NCBI GenBank assembly: GCA_036244855.1
Contig: BQKZ01000850.1
Span: forward strand, 25,548-89,547
Direction: 5' to 3'
Source: Temnopleurus reevesii
Taxonomy: Eukaryota > Echinodermata > Echinoidea > Temnopleuroida > Temnopleuridae
Length of the DNA stretch: 64,000 bases
Shown: positions 1 through 12,200 of the stretch, in pieces
How positions within the stretch are numbered: position 1 is the first letter of the stretch
Layout: every line of letters begins with the position of its first letter
Program-made: the position numbers and the translations under genes
The notes under the pieces: model-generated
What the model saw: only the letters and a program-made list of their open reading frames with translations
What the model was told of the DNA's origin: nothing
Database searches by the model: none

Positions 1-421
1 TCTGTGACGTCATGTCGGACAACTCCTCATTCACTCTGTATACAAAATTTCACTTTTTTCCTTTTTCCGGAAAATACCTATTTTTAGTTGGGGTATAGCA
101 TTTATATATCGATTCTGCATGTATTTTGAGAATAATCATGTTGCAACCTTACTCTGAATTTCAGATTGATCCATTTAACAAAAAAATTATATGTGCAAAG
201 TGAATGAGGAGTTGTCCGACATGACGTCACAGACTCCGTCGGTGTTGCCGAACGCACAGATCCCCATGAGCAGCAGTGATCGTCAAATCTCTGTGAATGT
301 GAAAATTCATAACTTTTGAACGGATTGTCTGATTTTGCTCAAATTATCATAGTTTGTTCATCTGGGTTTTTTTCTTCATTCAGTGGGAGCAGGATAATTC
401 CCAGGGTGGGTTCCCCTTTAA
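1..421. mobile_element. TTAA-flanked foldback element, truncated by the window edge
   Basis: The segment is an internal-to-terminal part of a palindromic element. Motifs such as GACGTCATGTCGGACAACTC near 7-27 recur in reverse complement near 207-231, and the right end reads TTCCCC followed by TTAA at 418-421. The same element is complete at 57506-58117, which shows that the left arm lies outside this window. No transposase is present, so it is non-autonomous. TTAA at both ends of the complete copies suggests piggyBac-type target choice, but the superfamily is inferred. Confidence 0.7.
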
Positions 422-1740
422 GCGATCCTTCATGGTCCGGGTTCGACCATCATAACTGCCTCATTTTCTATGTCTTTTGCAAAATATTGAATCTTTAAAA
501 AAAAACTTGCAATACTTCATTCTGAAAGGTACGCCCAATGTTGCATTAGTTTAAAGCCTTAACCCGATTGTTTATGACTCCACAAGGACATCCGTGCTCA
601 TGCAAGGATCATCCAGGTATCTATGTAATTCTTAATCCGATTTATCCCCATTCTGAATCGTGATGAATCCATAGGTTTTTACTATCACCGGGCTTCACAT
701 CGACATCTGCCAACCTGTTGCTTCTTTCAAAAAGGTTGGGTTATGGATCCTTGGCATTTCCATGATCGTTCAAACAACAAGAATCATGGCATGACAGAAG
801 TGAAACAAATCCTACATCTGCCATTGCATACTAGTTTCATTCCTTCTTTCTATTTTATCTTACTATTTGCTATACATCTTATTATCTTACTATTTACCAT
901 ATAGAAGGTGACCGGGTAATGTTACAGGGTGACGGCAGTGTATTAATCCTGCTGCATGTAATTTGCCTTCTAGTGATACCATTGTTGCAGCGAATGTAGG
1001 TTAATCGCACCTGCACCGCATTCTTATTAGGTAGGTAGAGAATTAAAAACGGATTTATAACATATTCCTCCAAGCGTCTGTTATTATGATATATAAGGGA
1101 TACTATATATGGTTTCACCCCAACCTAGATAACACCACGTGACAAATACCTTAAAGCAGATTAAGCTATAAGAAATATGGAATTATGGTGTAGTATTTGG
1201 CACAACTTTGCTTCTTCTTAAAGGAATCCTTGGGTCAACAAAAAGATGATTTGAGTGGTGCAATAAAGCTTCATCCATGAACATAAGAGAATAATTTTAA
1301 TTAATCAATGTTCGCTTAATATTTCAACTTTGGAAGATGTATCTGAATTAATTTGGATCTGTATATTTTTGCTCAGGTTTTTCATCATATATATATATAA
1401 ATTTTAATCTATCATCAGAAGAAAATGAATATTTCATAAATAGCGTAGAACCCAGGACAGAGGAGAAAATCCCACCGTGGTTCGTAATTCTATAGAGATG
1501 GTTTAATCAAATCAATGCATGACAGTTTGAGATGAAGTGTATTTACTCTGGGGATTGAAATGAAAAATCTTCTTATTTATGACTTATGAAGTCATGTGAA
1601 AATAACACGAAATTAATTTGATCTAGAGTACTGACGAACGTAGATGGCGCCAATTCGAAAAGATATCTTCCTCAACCATCCTTTTTTATTTCACCCATCA
1701 AGTAACCCTCTCTATCTCTCCCTCCCTTCCTATCTCCTTC

Positions 1741-1769
1741 CCTCTCTCTCTCTCTCTTCTCTCTCTCTT
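1741..1769. repeat. CT microsatellite
   Basis: Near-uninterrupted CT dinucleotides inside a longer pyrimidine-rich stretch running from about 1700 to 1990. Simple repeat of no evident function. Confidence 0.85.
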
Positions 1770-2244
1770 ACTCAATCTTGATCTCCTTATGTACTCTTTA
1801 CATTGCCCCTCCCCTATTTATAAATTTCCCCACCCAGCACCAACCCTCTCGCTCTATATCACAATCTTTTTTTTAAATGTATATAATTTCTCTAACTTTC
1901 CCTTACTCACCATACTTACTCTAACACCCTTTCATTCCTCTTTTCAATCCATCTATACCCCTTCGACAACCACACTCCGATATCATTATAACCGTTCAAT
2001 CTTCCTCCCAGTTCTCGATCAAGTTACCGGTCCCTCTTTAGAACACACTTGACCTTTTAAAACTTTGCGCTTCCCCGCCACCGCTACTGAAGAATACTTT
2101 ATTGACCGCCTTATAATTCTAGAAGATTGATATTCAATAGCCATCATTGGTGTTGACCCATTCCAAATCTTCTTTTTCATAAGGGGAAATCCATTTGCTC
2201 GAACCTTAGATATTGTGCGCCGTTCGAAACCAATGTCAGCCATA

Positions 2245-2278
2245 CCCCCCCCCCCCAAAAAAAAAAAAAAAAAAAAAA
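2245..2278. repeat. Homopolymer tract C then A
   Basis: A run of C directly followed by a run of A. It is prone to length error in sequencing. Confidence 0.85.
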
Positions 2279-3101
2279 GAAACGTTCTTCAAGTAAGATT
2301 TGACGCAACTCTCAGCAAATTTGGCCCCCTTTTCTCATTTCGCGCCCCCTTTAGCTCCGACCTTACCCGGAGCCATATTTAGAAAACAACTTTTTTTTTT
2401 CATTTTCAACATAGAGTGGTGGTGAAAGGGTGCAATATTTCATATTTTCAGCGTTGTGGTCTTTGAAATCAATTTGTTCAATAAAAAAAAAAGATGTCTG
2501 ATAAAAATGCATGTAGTCCAATACCGAAAGTATACAAGGCCTCTTGGCTGAAGAACTACGTGCTCTATTTCGTCCTACTAAAAATAACCACTTGCAAATT
2601 GATTCTGGAGCATACCATTTTGTTTGGGTAACCTGGGTATCATATGATGTTTGATTATATCAATTTTAGAATTTAAAATTCATGAATAGGCCCCAAAATA
2701 TAATGTAATATATTGTTGATAAAGACATGATGTTTTTTTAAAAAACATTATAAACAAAATAATTTAATCATTTTTCATGGCGCACCAGAAAACACCCCTA
2801 AATATAAGTCGACGAACCACGTAATAGGCATCGACAACATACGAAACATTAGGCCGTGAGCTCTACGAACCTCACGCCGAACGATAGCCGAGACTCTTCT
2901 AAGAATTTCCGATGAAATTTTCGGAATCATTTTGCGCACGACTGTGTGGGTTGAAGGAACAAACGCGAGAATTTTTCGTGGATATGCTACCCAGAAATGA
3001 CTGATATTTGGGTCTACTGGTCGTTCCTACTATTTCGTTGCACACATGTGGCTTGATTAGGTATTTGTATTCACCGATCGCTCACAAGAACGGAATTAAT
3101 C

Positions 3102-3230
3102 ATGTCTGGAGATTGTTTATCGTCCCTGCAAGACATGCAGTCGGTCATCGAAGTGAGGATAACGAATTTGAATGGACTCCGCAAGTTGCCTTCCAGTGAA
3201 CTCACACAATACGAGATACGAAATGTCGAA
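3102..3230 (+). CDS. Orphan coding first exon of an unidentified gene
   Basis: An ATG at 3102 opens 43 codons beginning MSGDCLSSLQDMQSVIEV and ending at a strong donor, GAA followed by GTAAGT at 3231, in phase 0. The preceding 250 bases are richer in GC and CpG than the surroundings, as expected for a first exon. I do not recognise the protein. No continuing exon was found before the N at 3660. It cannot be a coding 5' exon of the SPMIP4 gene, because an in-frame TAA at 6078-6080 precedes that gene's ATG. The rest of this gene may be missing or misplaced beyond the contig join at 3660. Confidence 0.4.
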
Positions 3231-3659
3231 GTAAGTAAACACCCATCTGCCATTAGAATTTTAACATGCCAGAATTAGGCTGAAGAAGTAGTAGTATGGT
3301 AAATGTGGGGGTATCAACATCGGCCTCAACATGTTACACTTTAGTTTATGGTTTATAATTTTCTGTAGACTATTTTATTTGTCTAAACTCCGGAGTCCAA
3401 GGCAATGGGAGGTCTCACTCTCACGTCTGCGCACCTAAACTTTGTTTCAGCTTGAAAGAAGCATGAAGTCAATGAGTATCCTGTTCAATATTAATCTGAT
3501 GTTATCACAAATATCCTAAAGAGTACCGTACATGTGAGAAATATCTCAGCAAAATATGACCAGGAACAATGTCATTTTTGATGAAATATACACCCCTCTC
3601 GCTCTCATTTTTGCAGTTCGAAATATTTGGGACCCTTCTCTGCATCCCATTCATTTTAC

Positions 3660-3660
3660 N
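3660..3660. other. Single N, probable contig join
   Basis: One undetermined base of the same style as the N at 32230 and 43521, where duplicated flanks show an assembly join. No duplicated flank was noticed here. Distances across it should not be trusted. Confidence 0.5.
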
Positions 3661-5219
3661 AGATAGAAATAAGCAATCACTGCAGAACATTATGAATAAC
3701 AAATGTTCATCGATACGTCTACGTTAGATGTCTTAGAATTAAGATCTACGAAGCACGCTTTACTTTAAACTTAAGGTTTGTAATGACCGGGCGAAAGGGA
3801 AGAGAGTGTATTATCAGAACAATCATTATAACTCTTGGCTTAGGGGGCATAGGGAATTGTCAAATGGGAGTAAATTGTTCAAAAGGAGTTAGTGACTTTA
3901 GCGCCCTCTATCATGTCTATGGAGGATGCACTGTCTTACGCTCGAGAGAGAGAGAAAAAAAAATTACATATATTACTTTTGAATAACACAATACTTTACT
4001 GGTCATTAAAAAGCTTATATTATTATTAAAGATTCTGACGTTTATTATTTAAGTTCTCGTCATAAAGATGTTAGTCAATATTTTTTAATAGATGTGCAAC
4101 AAATGAGATCATTCAAGCAGTCATTAATTTTCTTATGCGATTGCAGTTTGTAGGTTTCTTACATATCTGAAGAACTGGTCAAACTTAATATCAATCAATC
4201 ATTATCAAAATTCACGGAATTTGCAATATTTTACTATGAAAATTAACCTTCATACTGATTTGCATTTCTTGAATCTTATTTGCTAACGTTTAATACCTGT
4301 TTGTTGTTGTTGTTTTTTCATATAAAAATAACAAATTGCAATACGAACACAAAATCAATATACAAATCAAGTGAGAAAGAAATAGTTATGATACATATAG
4401 ATAAATAAATGATAGTGGGCTGGAAGCTCTACTCAGAGCTCTGGTCTTCCTAGAGGTCCAGATTAATTGATTCGGGATAAAATAAACATAATTAAACATA
4501 AATAAAATTAATATTTAGAAACTAATACTTTCATCAGTTCGTGGATTTGTTGATTTATTCAGTAATTCACGGGTTTATTTTTTATTTTTGGCTATGCTTT
4601 TCATTATTAAACCCAAGCAATCGAGAATTTTCATAAAGAGTTTTGCGCAGATATCTCATTTTGAAGATATGCCTATGTTTGATTTATGCGATATGTAATA
4701 ATGAATATACCTTTCAAAAGGTGTTAGTTCATTTCATTGTAATGGGGTGGGGGGGGGGGTTAGACTTTCCGAAAAGGAGCTCCCTGACTGACGACGCAAA
4801 ATTCTGTTTAGTTTACATTGTAAAGACTCATGATAAACTTCTTTTTAATAAGATAAGATGTTTATTTTTATTATTATTTTCCCACAATTTGGATTCGCTC
4901 ATCAAATAAGTTTTTGTAAAGCAACGCCGAAATTGACCACGCAAACTTTATCTAGGTATTATATTTCAGTTTGTAATGATGTTAAATACAATGGAATCGG
5001 ACATGTATTGACAAGGAGGAATGAATGATACAAATAAGATCACCATCCTAGATGTATCATGAAATGGATTACATTAATTATCAATCAGCTGTATCATTAT
5101 TAATCGCATTAATCGCATCCCTATAACAACGACCTTGTCTCCCGCGTGTATGTCATTGTATCAAACTGTTTCACATCACCACATCACTTTGTCCTTTCCC
5201 CTTTCAAACTATTGTACTC
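3661..5219. other. Intergenic AT-rich DNA
   Basis: Nothing recognisable apart from short homopolymers such as the G-run near 4747. No exon with convincing splice sites was seen on either strand. Confidence 0.45.
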
Positions 5220-5640
5220 TCCATCGATTAATTTTCATTTGGAAGAGTGGCGGGAAGTTAGAAAGGATTCTGATGTGACAGATGAATAGAGACAGACAAT
5301 GCAACCTGCATCGCGATCTTCCATTCATGTGCAGCCGGGCGTCACGCCGCGTAAGGCGTTCGGTCGCCCTGGTAACGTCGGATGTCCCGTATGTTTAGAC
5401 CGATCGTCTGCTAGCTGTTGATTGCATGTACATTGCTATGTGTGGGACCGGTCTGTTTTTTCTCCTTCTTCAGCGCGACGCCGTATCACATGTGATTTGT
5501 TGATATCGAATGCGATGCCGTCCACCATCAGTGTGTGATGATATGGGGTTATCGATGTAACCATATCGATGTATCGCGTCGGAAGAGCATGAAACATAAG
5601 CCATCGTCTGCTCATAGTTCAAGTCTGGAAACGATATTTG
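5220..5640 (+). promoter_or_regulatory. Probable promoter and 5' region of the SPMIP4 gene
   Basis: A CpG-rich island within AT-rich DNA, lying 450-870 bases upstream of the start codon. It contains an exact RFX X-box at 5363-5376 and several short ATCGATG repeats around 5500-5580. The exact transcription start and any 5' untranslated intron could not be placed. Confidence 0.4.
5363..5376 (+). promoter_or_regulatory. X-box (RFX factor binding site)
   Basis: GTCGCC-CT-GGTAAC fits the RFX consensus RYYNYY, a 1-3 base spacer, then RRNRAC at every constrained position. RFX2 and RFX3 control ciliary and spermatogenic genes through such sites. It sits 727 bases before the SPMIP4 ATG in a CpG-rich stretch. 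Confidence 0.6.
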
Positions 5641-6089
5641 ACTAGTTAAAGCAGCAAGATTCCAGTGGATTTATACACATTCCTTGTAGACTTTTCGACA
5701 TTTTTCCGGATTCATCATAACGGGATTAGCACGCTTGGTGTCTCGCCCAAAGGAATACTATTTTGTGGATACAAGTTGGATGAACAATTTAACGAACTTC
5801 TATCCTGAGTGACATTTATCACAATTCTTGTTTTCAAGACTGACAATTGGAAATTCCAAGACAACACCAAATCAGAAATAATAATTTGACCGGTAAACTT
5901 ATTATCCTCGCTTTAGAATAAATACCAACTTTCCTTCGACATTGTGTCCATAGTCTGGTTCGGGAATCATATCCCTTGAGCTTTGGCTATTGGTATAACA
6001 GTATGGAGTGATTTAGTGGCATATTGTTAAGACAACACATTATTTATTGACTAATTTATTCTAGAAATTGATCAATTTAAGATATAACT

Positions 6090-6256
6090 ATGACAGCAGC
6101 AATAAGTATGACGAACCCGGCCTCCGCCGGCCCACTGGGTGTGGAGCATTACTACAGAGAGCCCCAAGGACTCGATACATTATCAAGGAAATTTCAATCA
6201 AGTGAACTTTTTACACCATTCCAAGTTCCTCAGCGATCAACAATTTCTGTTAGCAG
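6090..6256 (+). CDS. SPMIP4: SPMIP4 coding exon 1
   Basis: Encodes residues 1-55 plus two bases of codon 56, beginning MTAAISMTNPASAGP. The donor is AG|GTAAGT. A second in-frame ATG lies six codons in, at 6108. The LDTLSRKFQSSEFFTPFQ segment matches the N-terminal part of the family. Confidence 0.88.
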
Positions 6257-9200
6257 GTAAGTCGAAAAATAGTTTAGTCATGATTGTATCTACAATCAGT
6301 GAAAGTCAATTAGACATGTTACAGCTCAATACAAAAAATGCTTTATTAAATTCATCATGCAACCATATCTGTAACTGTCTAAAATGTTGTCTGGATATTC
6401 TTATTGTACATTTACTTTGCCAACAGTATTCGTAGTTAGTTGATTAATAATTACAAAACACCATATAAGTTTTATCAAATGTCATTTCAATAAGTACCAC
6501 ATTTCAGTAAATACATGTAATTCAAATAATAAAAAAATGCTCACTATTCATTTGTGAGAGTGATAATATGCCTACGCATGCGGTGGTTTTGTTATCAACC
6601 CCTGGTTATATTCATAGTCTACCTTTAGGTTAATTTTTGTATATGCAAAAATGAATAAGCTTCTGAATATGATACAGTTTTGAACTGATATTTTTAACCC
6701 AAAATGCTGCACCAGCTGACCAGAGACCTAAACTTACTTGTATACAGCGACACTGTTTTGAAAAGCAGGATTCATTCGCCCATAATTATAAAATAGTTCT
6801 GTTCAGTATGTAGTGGTACTTTGTATTGTACAAACGTAGAATACAGAATAGTAAACCTGATAAAATTTGTTTTCTATTTATGTAACCTGCAAGATTCGAC
6901 AAAAGCACTAACTTTTCTATCAAAATAATATCATCAGTTTTAGCAGTACCATGAATCATATACATCTCAGAACTGTCAAATTCACTTTATATTTCTTTCT
7001 CTGGTAATCAATCAGACGTTCCTTCTGAGATGTATCATTAAGCATTTTCCATGAACAATAATGTTTATACAAATAATTAAGCGTTAAACTGAAAAATATT
7101 ATATAATTTTTCGGTATATCTTTTGATCTGTCTCACGGTGACTTAACCCTCAATGTGACATTTACCTTTCATATTGATCCATACATGCCTGCATGCAGCC
7201 TATACAATTTGAGAGAGACAAAACTACCTTTGCATCAAATACAATTCAATATTGATTGGCGTCTCAAAAAAAATATACCCCATGGTGAAGTTGACATAAA
7301 CATATGTCATAAATAAGAATCAAATAATCATATTATTCTAATCTTACACACACATTCATAATATTTATGTATATACATGTAAGACCCATTCTGTATCACT
7401 TCCATCAAAATTTCACACACAGCTTTGTGGAAGGTTTATGCGGAACCCTGTGCATGTGTTGCTAAGCAATAACGTGGTTCGCGAATTAATTTGGTAAATC
7501 ATTCACCGACTCTTCCATTATAATAACAAATTTTAATAGGTTCGAGATAGGAGTTGTCATTATAATGGTTTCCAGAATCATGAAAAAAAGAAATCCGCAA
7601 ATCACTCACTAAAAGTTATGAGTGAATCATTAGAAAGAGTGAAATTTGAGTGGAATTCTCATGATTTATTGTATTTTTCTCTCTCTTTTTGTTGTGACAT
7701 CGTCGATTACTAATAGCTTTCGAAAGATCAAGTAGGTCACTACTGAAAAAGTGAAAGCTCAGGAATTCATTCGAATTCGAGCCAAGTTTTTTTTTTGTAA
7801 AGCTCAATTCTTCCTTTGATTTTATCACTTTGTCATGTTATTTTGTATTGATTATATCTATGAAAAAGGAAATAAATGTTTATTTCAATTAAAAAAAAAA
7901 ATCAAATTTCACTCAGCATAGTTTTAGCATTTTGACAATCATATGGTTATAAAATCACATTTAGAACTGCAAAATTGAAATGGATTTTATGTATCTGTGG
8001 AGTAGCTCAATTTACTGAATATTAAATAGATGTTTTTCCCTGTTTTAATCGTTCGTTAAGTTGAAAATTAGGAACGCAAAATAAGGGTCAATACACCTGC
8101 TCATTTTAATGCTCGTCATTTGCAGCTGCTTTGATCTATTTGATTGATTGCCGATTTGCACGTGTTGCCTATTTTATGTTAATTTTTTGTATGATGACCA
8201 AAGGTTCATTTGTATACGACTTTATACGCCTTCACATCGTAACATAATTTTCAAAAATAAGTATTATGTGAGAGGTCCTGAGAATTACTTTCGCACTCTC
8301 TACGACTTGATGAGCATGATGTCATCGTCTTCAGAAAAAAAAATCACATTTGTTTTATTCTATATTTGATTTTTTAACAAATGGTTCAAAAGTTTTAAAG
8401 GTCCGTTCACATTAACAAGGGTATGTTCATTTCGATAGGTTTACTGATTAGCTGAAAGTCAATATTGTGATTTCTGTCCAGTCAATTTCATTTAGGATGT
8501 ATGGCGTCAGTAGTTAGGAGTCAATAAAACTTGTTTTCGGGTTACTTGAAACCAATAAATTGAGCATGTTGAGTCAAATCTCGGTGTAAGGGCAGTCACA
8601 CCAGCAGACCGATCTCATCCTGTTCCTAAACTAAATTATCGTAAGTTTAAACAATGTACAACTAAGATTGAAAAATATCTTCGAAACCTGAGATTTAGAA
8701 TGGAATAAGTAAGTAGTAATGGTAGTAGTAGTAGTAATATTAAGGAGTAATAATCATATTGTTGATGTAGTTTGAGAGCAGGATGTGATCAGCCTGTTGG
8801 TAGGACTCCCCTATTACCGTTCACCTTCTGTGTCAAAAACTCAAAATGATTCGATATGATATTTTTGTTATCGACCCCATGACGCAAATTTGACTAAAAT
8901 TGCTATTTTTACTATATATGTTTTTTTTTTAATGAAAGGTGTAACGATAAAAGAGTCACCAATAACGTTGAATTTAATTTCCTAAACTTATCATCATTGT
9001 TATTCATAATACTTGTTGTTATTTCTCTCAGAATTTTCATAAGCTACAACCGATTTAAATCATGCTGTAATGTGATGTAATATACTTAAGAATAGAAAAT
9101 GGATTACAAAGACAAGAATGTGTTTCTGATAAACTTTGTTTTGCCTAAACATGAGGCAAATTCAAAGTTATAATGTTAAATTGAATTTTTTTTAAACATC

Positions 9201-12200
9201 TGACTTGAGTTTCGATAATGTCGCATCATCTTTCTTCAAATTATTTGTATGTAGACTGCATTTACATAATGCTCATTCTGGTTATATTTAGAAGTATTTC
9301 AAACAATATTCAATGTTAATTTGGAGTTTAACAACACTTTTGACACTTTGAGAGTACACTTTCCTACTACTTATTCCTTCTCTACATACTGTATTTACAG
9401 CGACACGTATGTACATTAGATACAAAGTGTAAAATCTGTTACAACAAAATCGATGTCGTTCTTTAGTCAACCAACGGAGCGATTTATGACAAGAAACAAA
9501 CAACGTATAGAACATGTAGAACTATTACAAAACTGTTTCGTCTCCACAAAGAATAGATGTCAAGTCATCAACATGGTTACGAGATAAAAGATGTTTTCGA
9601 ATTCTGATTGATGTCCTAAGAAGCCTGGCTATGGGCATGCACTTGTTAAGATTTGACATCCCATGGTGGTCTGTGGTGATCATCTTTGAAGCAAGACAAT
9701 ACATGATGCATGGATGGAATGGACAATGGTTAGAGGAGATGAACAACAAGGTCATGAGATAGAAGTTTATTGATTTAAACTGATTTTGGATGTGTCACCC
9801 ATGAAAAACATGGACGGACAAACAAGATATTTTCAGGATTTGGAAAACATAATAGAAGAATGAAGCAGGGCTCAAATTAGCCTAAGGCAACCCGATTGCC
9901 GTAGAAGTCCTCTTTTAATTCACAAGAGTTCTCTATTGTTTTGCCTCCCAAAGAAAGATCCCTTAATTGAAATTGGCTTGAATATGATGCCCTGATAAAA
10001 TCTTATTTCGGGCCCTGCTAAAGTATTATAGAAATAAAGCAAAGTTAAGGCGCTATGTCAAGTCCATATAGGTACAGGTCTTTAAGAAAACTAGAACGGT
10101 GAAACTGTTTAGTCCAAAGTTATGACAGTACGGAGTTGGCTGAATCAATGCCTCTCATACTGTACATTGTACAAGCCTACCTAAATGGTGAATTGGTCTT
10201 TTTATGGAGGTATAAAACTGTAATCCGTAGACTCAAATGACACAATATGGCTGTTATTGGTATAACAGAAATGGATTATCCTATTATACAACATCTACAA
10301 TGCAAATAGGATGACATATTAGTTTGTACATTGCGTGCTAAGAATTGTAGTACTAACAAGATAATCTGTTGACGTGCCTTCCCACTTTTTCTACATAACT
10401 ACAACCTGAAAAATTGTCCATTTCGTATTCCCTGACAACTCATTCGAGGGCATGTGTACTATACTACGTGAACAATAATGTTCTATCGAGTGAAAAAAAT
10501 TGAGGTTACATTTCTCCAAATGAGGAAATGCTAATGTAGGCTTTATATGTCAAATTTTCATTTAAAGATGGTTTTCGATATATTATTCCTTTTTCCTTTT
10601 TGAAGATAATTTTGAAGCAGGATCGCACATTTTATGCGTTGTGATGAAAATAATTTAGGAATGACAGGGTTACTTAATTCAGCTTTCTTGATGAACTAGC
10701 TTGTTGTCTATAAGATGTTGTTGTGAAAATATGTGCCGGAGATTCATATATTAATACAAAGAGGATGTGAAATTAGAAATTTCCAATTTGGAGTAGAGTT
10801 CACGATGAATACGCAACCTTCGCTCCAAAGTGCATTCGTAAGAACTTGTTTAATATTAAGTCATAATTTATCAATGACTCCATTACGTCTGTCTTTCTGT
10901 CTGAGCCATGGAAATACAATAAAAATTTCTGAATAATGCTGATTTCGAAATCATCAAACATATCTACATTTAATCGCTGAAGTTAGAGTAATGATCAATA
11001 CAAATGAATTACAAATGTGCAGTTTTATTAATATGGAAATTCAGCAAAGAGATCGATACAGTGTGTTTAGAATATATGTGATGTATACCATTTCACTGTA
11101 CTTGTTTCTGAGGTTAGATCATCTTAACTTCTTAAATCTCATCATTCATTTACATTGAATCAGGATATTTTGTTTACAAACAGGGACCACAATTGAACTA
11201 ATATCGTCAAACCCTTGGTGTATTTCTTTTTACAATGTAAATACATTTTTTATTTTAATTTCGTTATGTCACCAGACCCCACCAAAATATATGTTGCAAT
11301 GATGACGATTATGATGATAATAAGAATAATAATGATAATAATTATTATTATCATCATTATAATCATTAGGATAACACTGATGATAATAGTGATAATAATA
11401 ATGACACACCAAGAGCAGCCCACTATATTATGCATTAAGAATATTGAAGAACAATGTAAAATTATTACTTCTCCCACTATTAATTTCACTATTTTCTTTA
11501 GAATTTAAATAAAACACAATTTGTTGACAAAAAAAAAGAGTTCAATATCTATAAAGGTAGATTCAAATTAAATAAAAGAGGATTTAAACTCTTTTGTACC
11601 CTATATTTGTATAACGGAATCCCTAAAGCAAATACTCTAACCTGTTTTTATTTTCAATAGAAAACTCTCGAATGAATACACCTGTAATCCCTCTGTAACT
11701 AATGTAGTGAGAGTCAACATCAGTTAAATACAAATGTAAATAATACCACCAGACGATCTGTCTGTTTGATTTATTCTTGTTCTGTTTGCGCGCCAATTAG
11801 ACATCGCGAGCTAGTCCACAATGGCATTTATATGAGATTTAATTGCGAGCAAATCAGTGCAGTACCATGAATGAAAAAAAATCTACTGACTCCCACTTAA
11901 ATAAAATGCCTTTCAATGTTAAATGATGTAATATGATTGCTTATCAAATACATTATGATCAATATCAAAGTGGGTGTTTTTTACTTTGTGTATGTTCAAT
12001 AATGAAGCACACAAGTTTTCTTATTAAAAGTTGGTAAATGGAAGGGGAAAAAGATGGACAAATAAGTATTTGCAATATTCAAATGTGATAGAGTATTTTC
12101 GGTAATATTTCCGTACATTCTTTTTCAATCAGCAAAATTGCACGTGTTTATCGGGAGTGATAACAGAGAAAAAAAAACACAAGATAAAAGAAAACTGAAG

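Larger units (their letters stand above)
422..3101. other. Intergenic DNA without recognisable gene
   Basis: AT-rich sequence with only short, low-complexity ORFs. It holds a CT microsatellite near 1741 and a C/A homopolymer tract near 2245. From about 2810 the GC and CpG content rises towards the coding exon at 3102, which may be a promoter and 5' untranslated region. No TATA box or initiator stood out. Confidence 0.5.
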
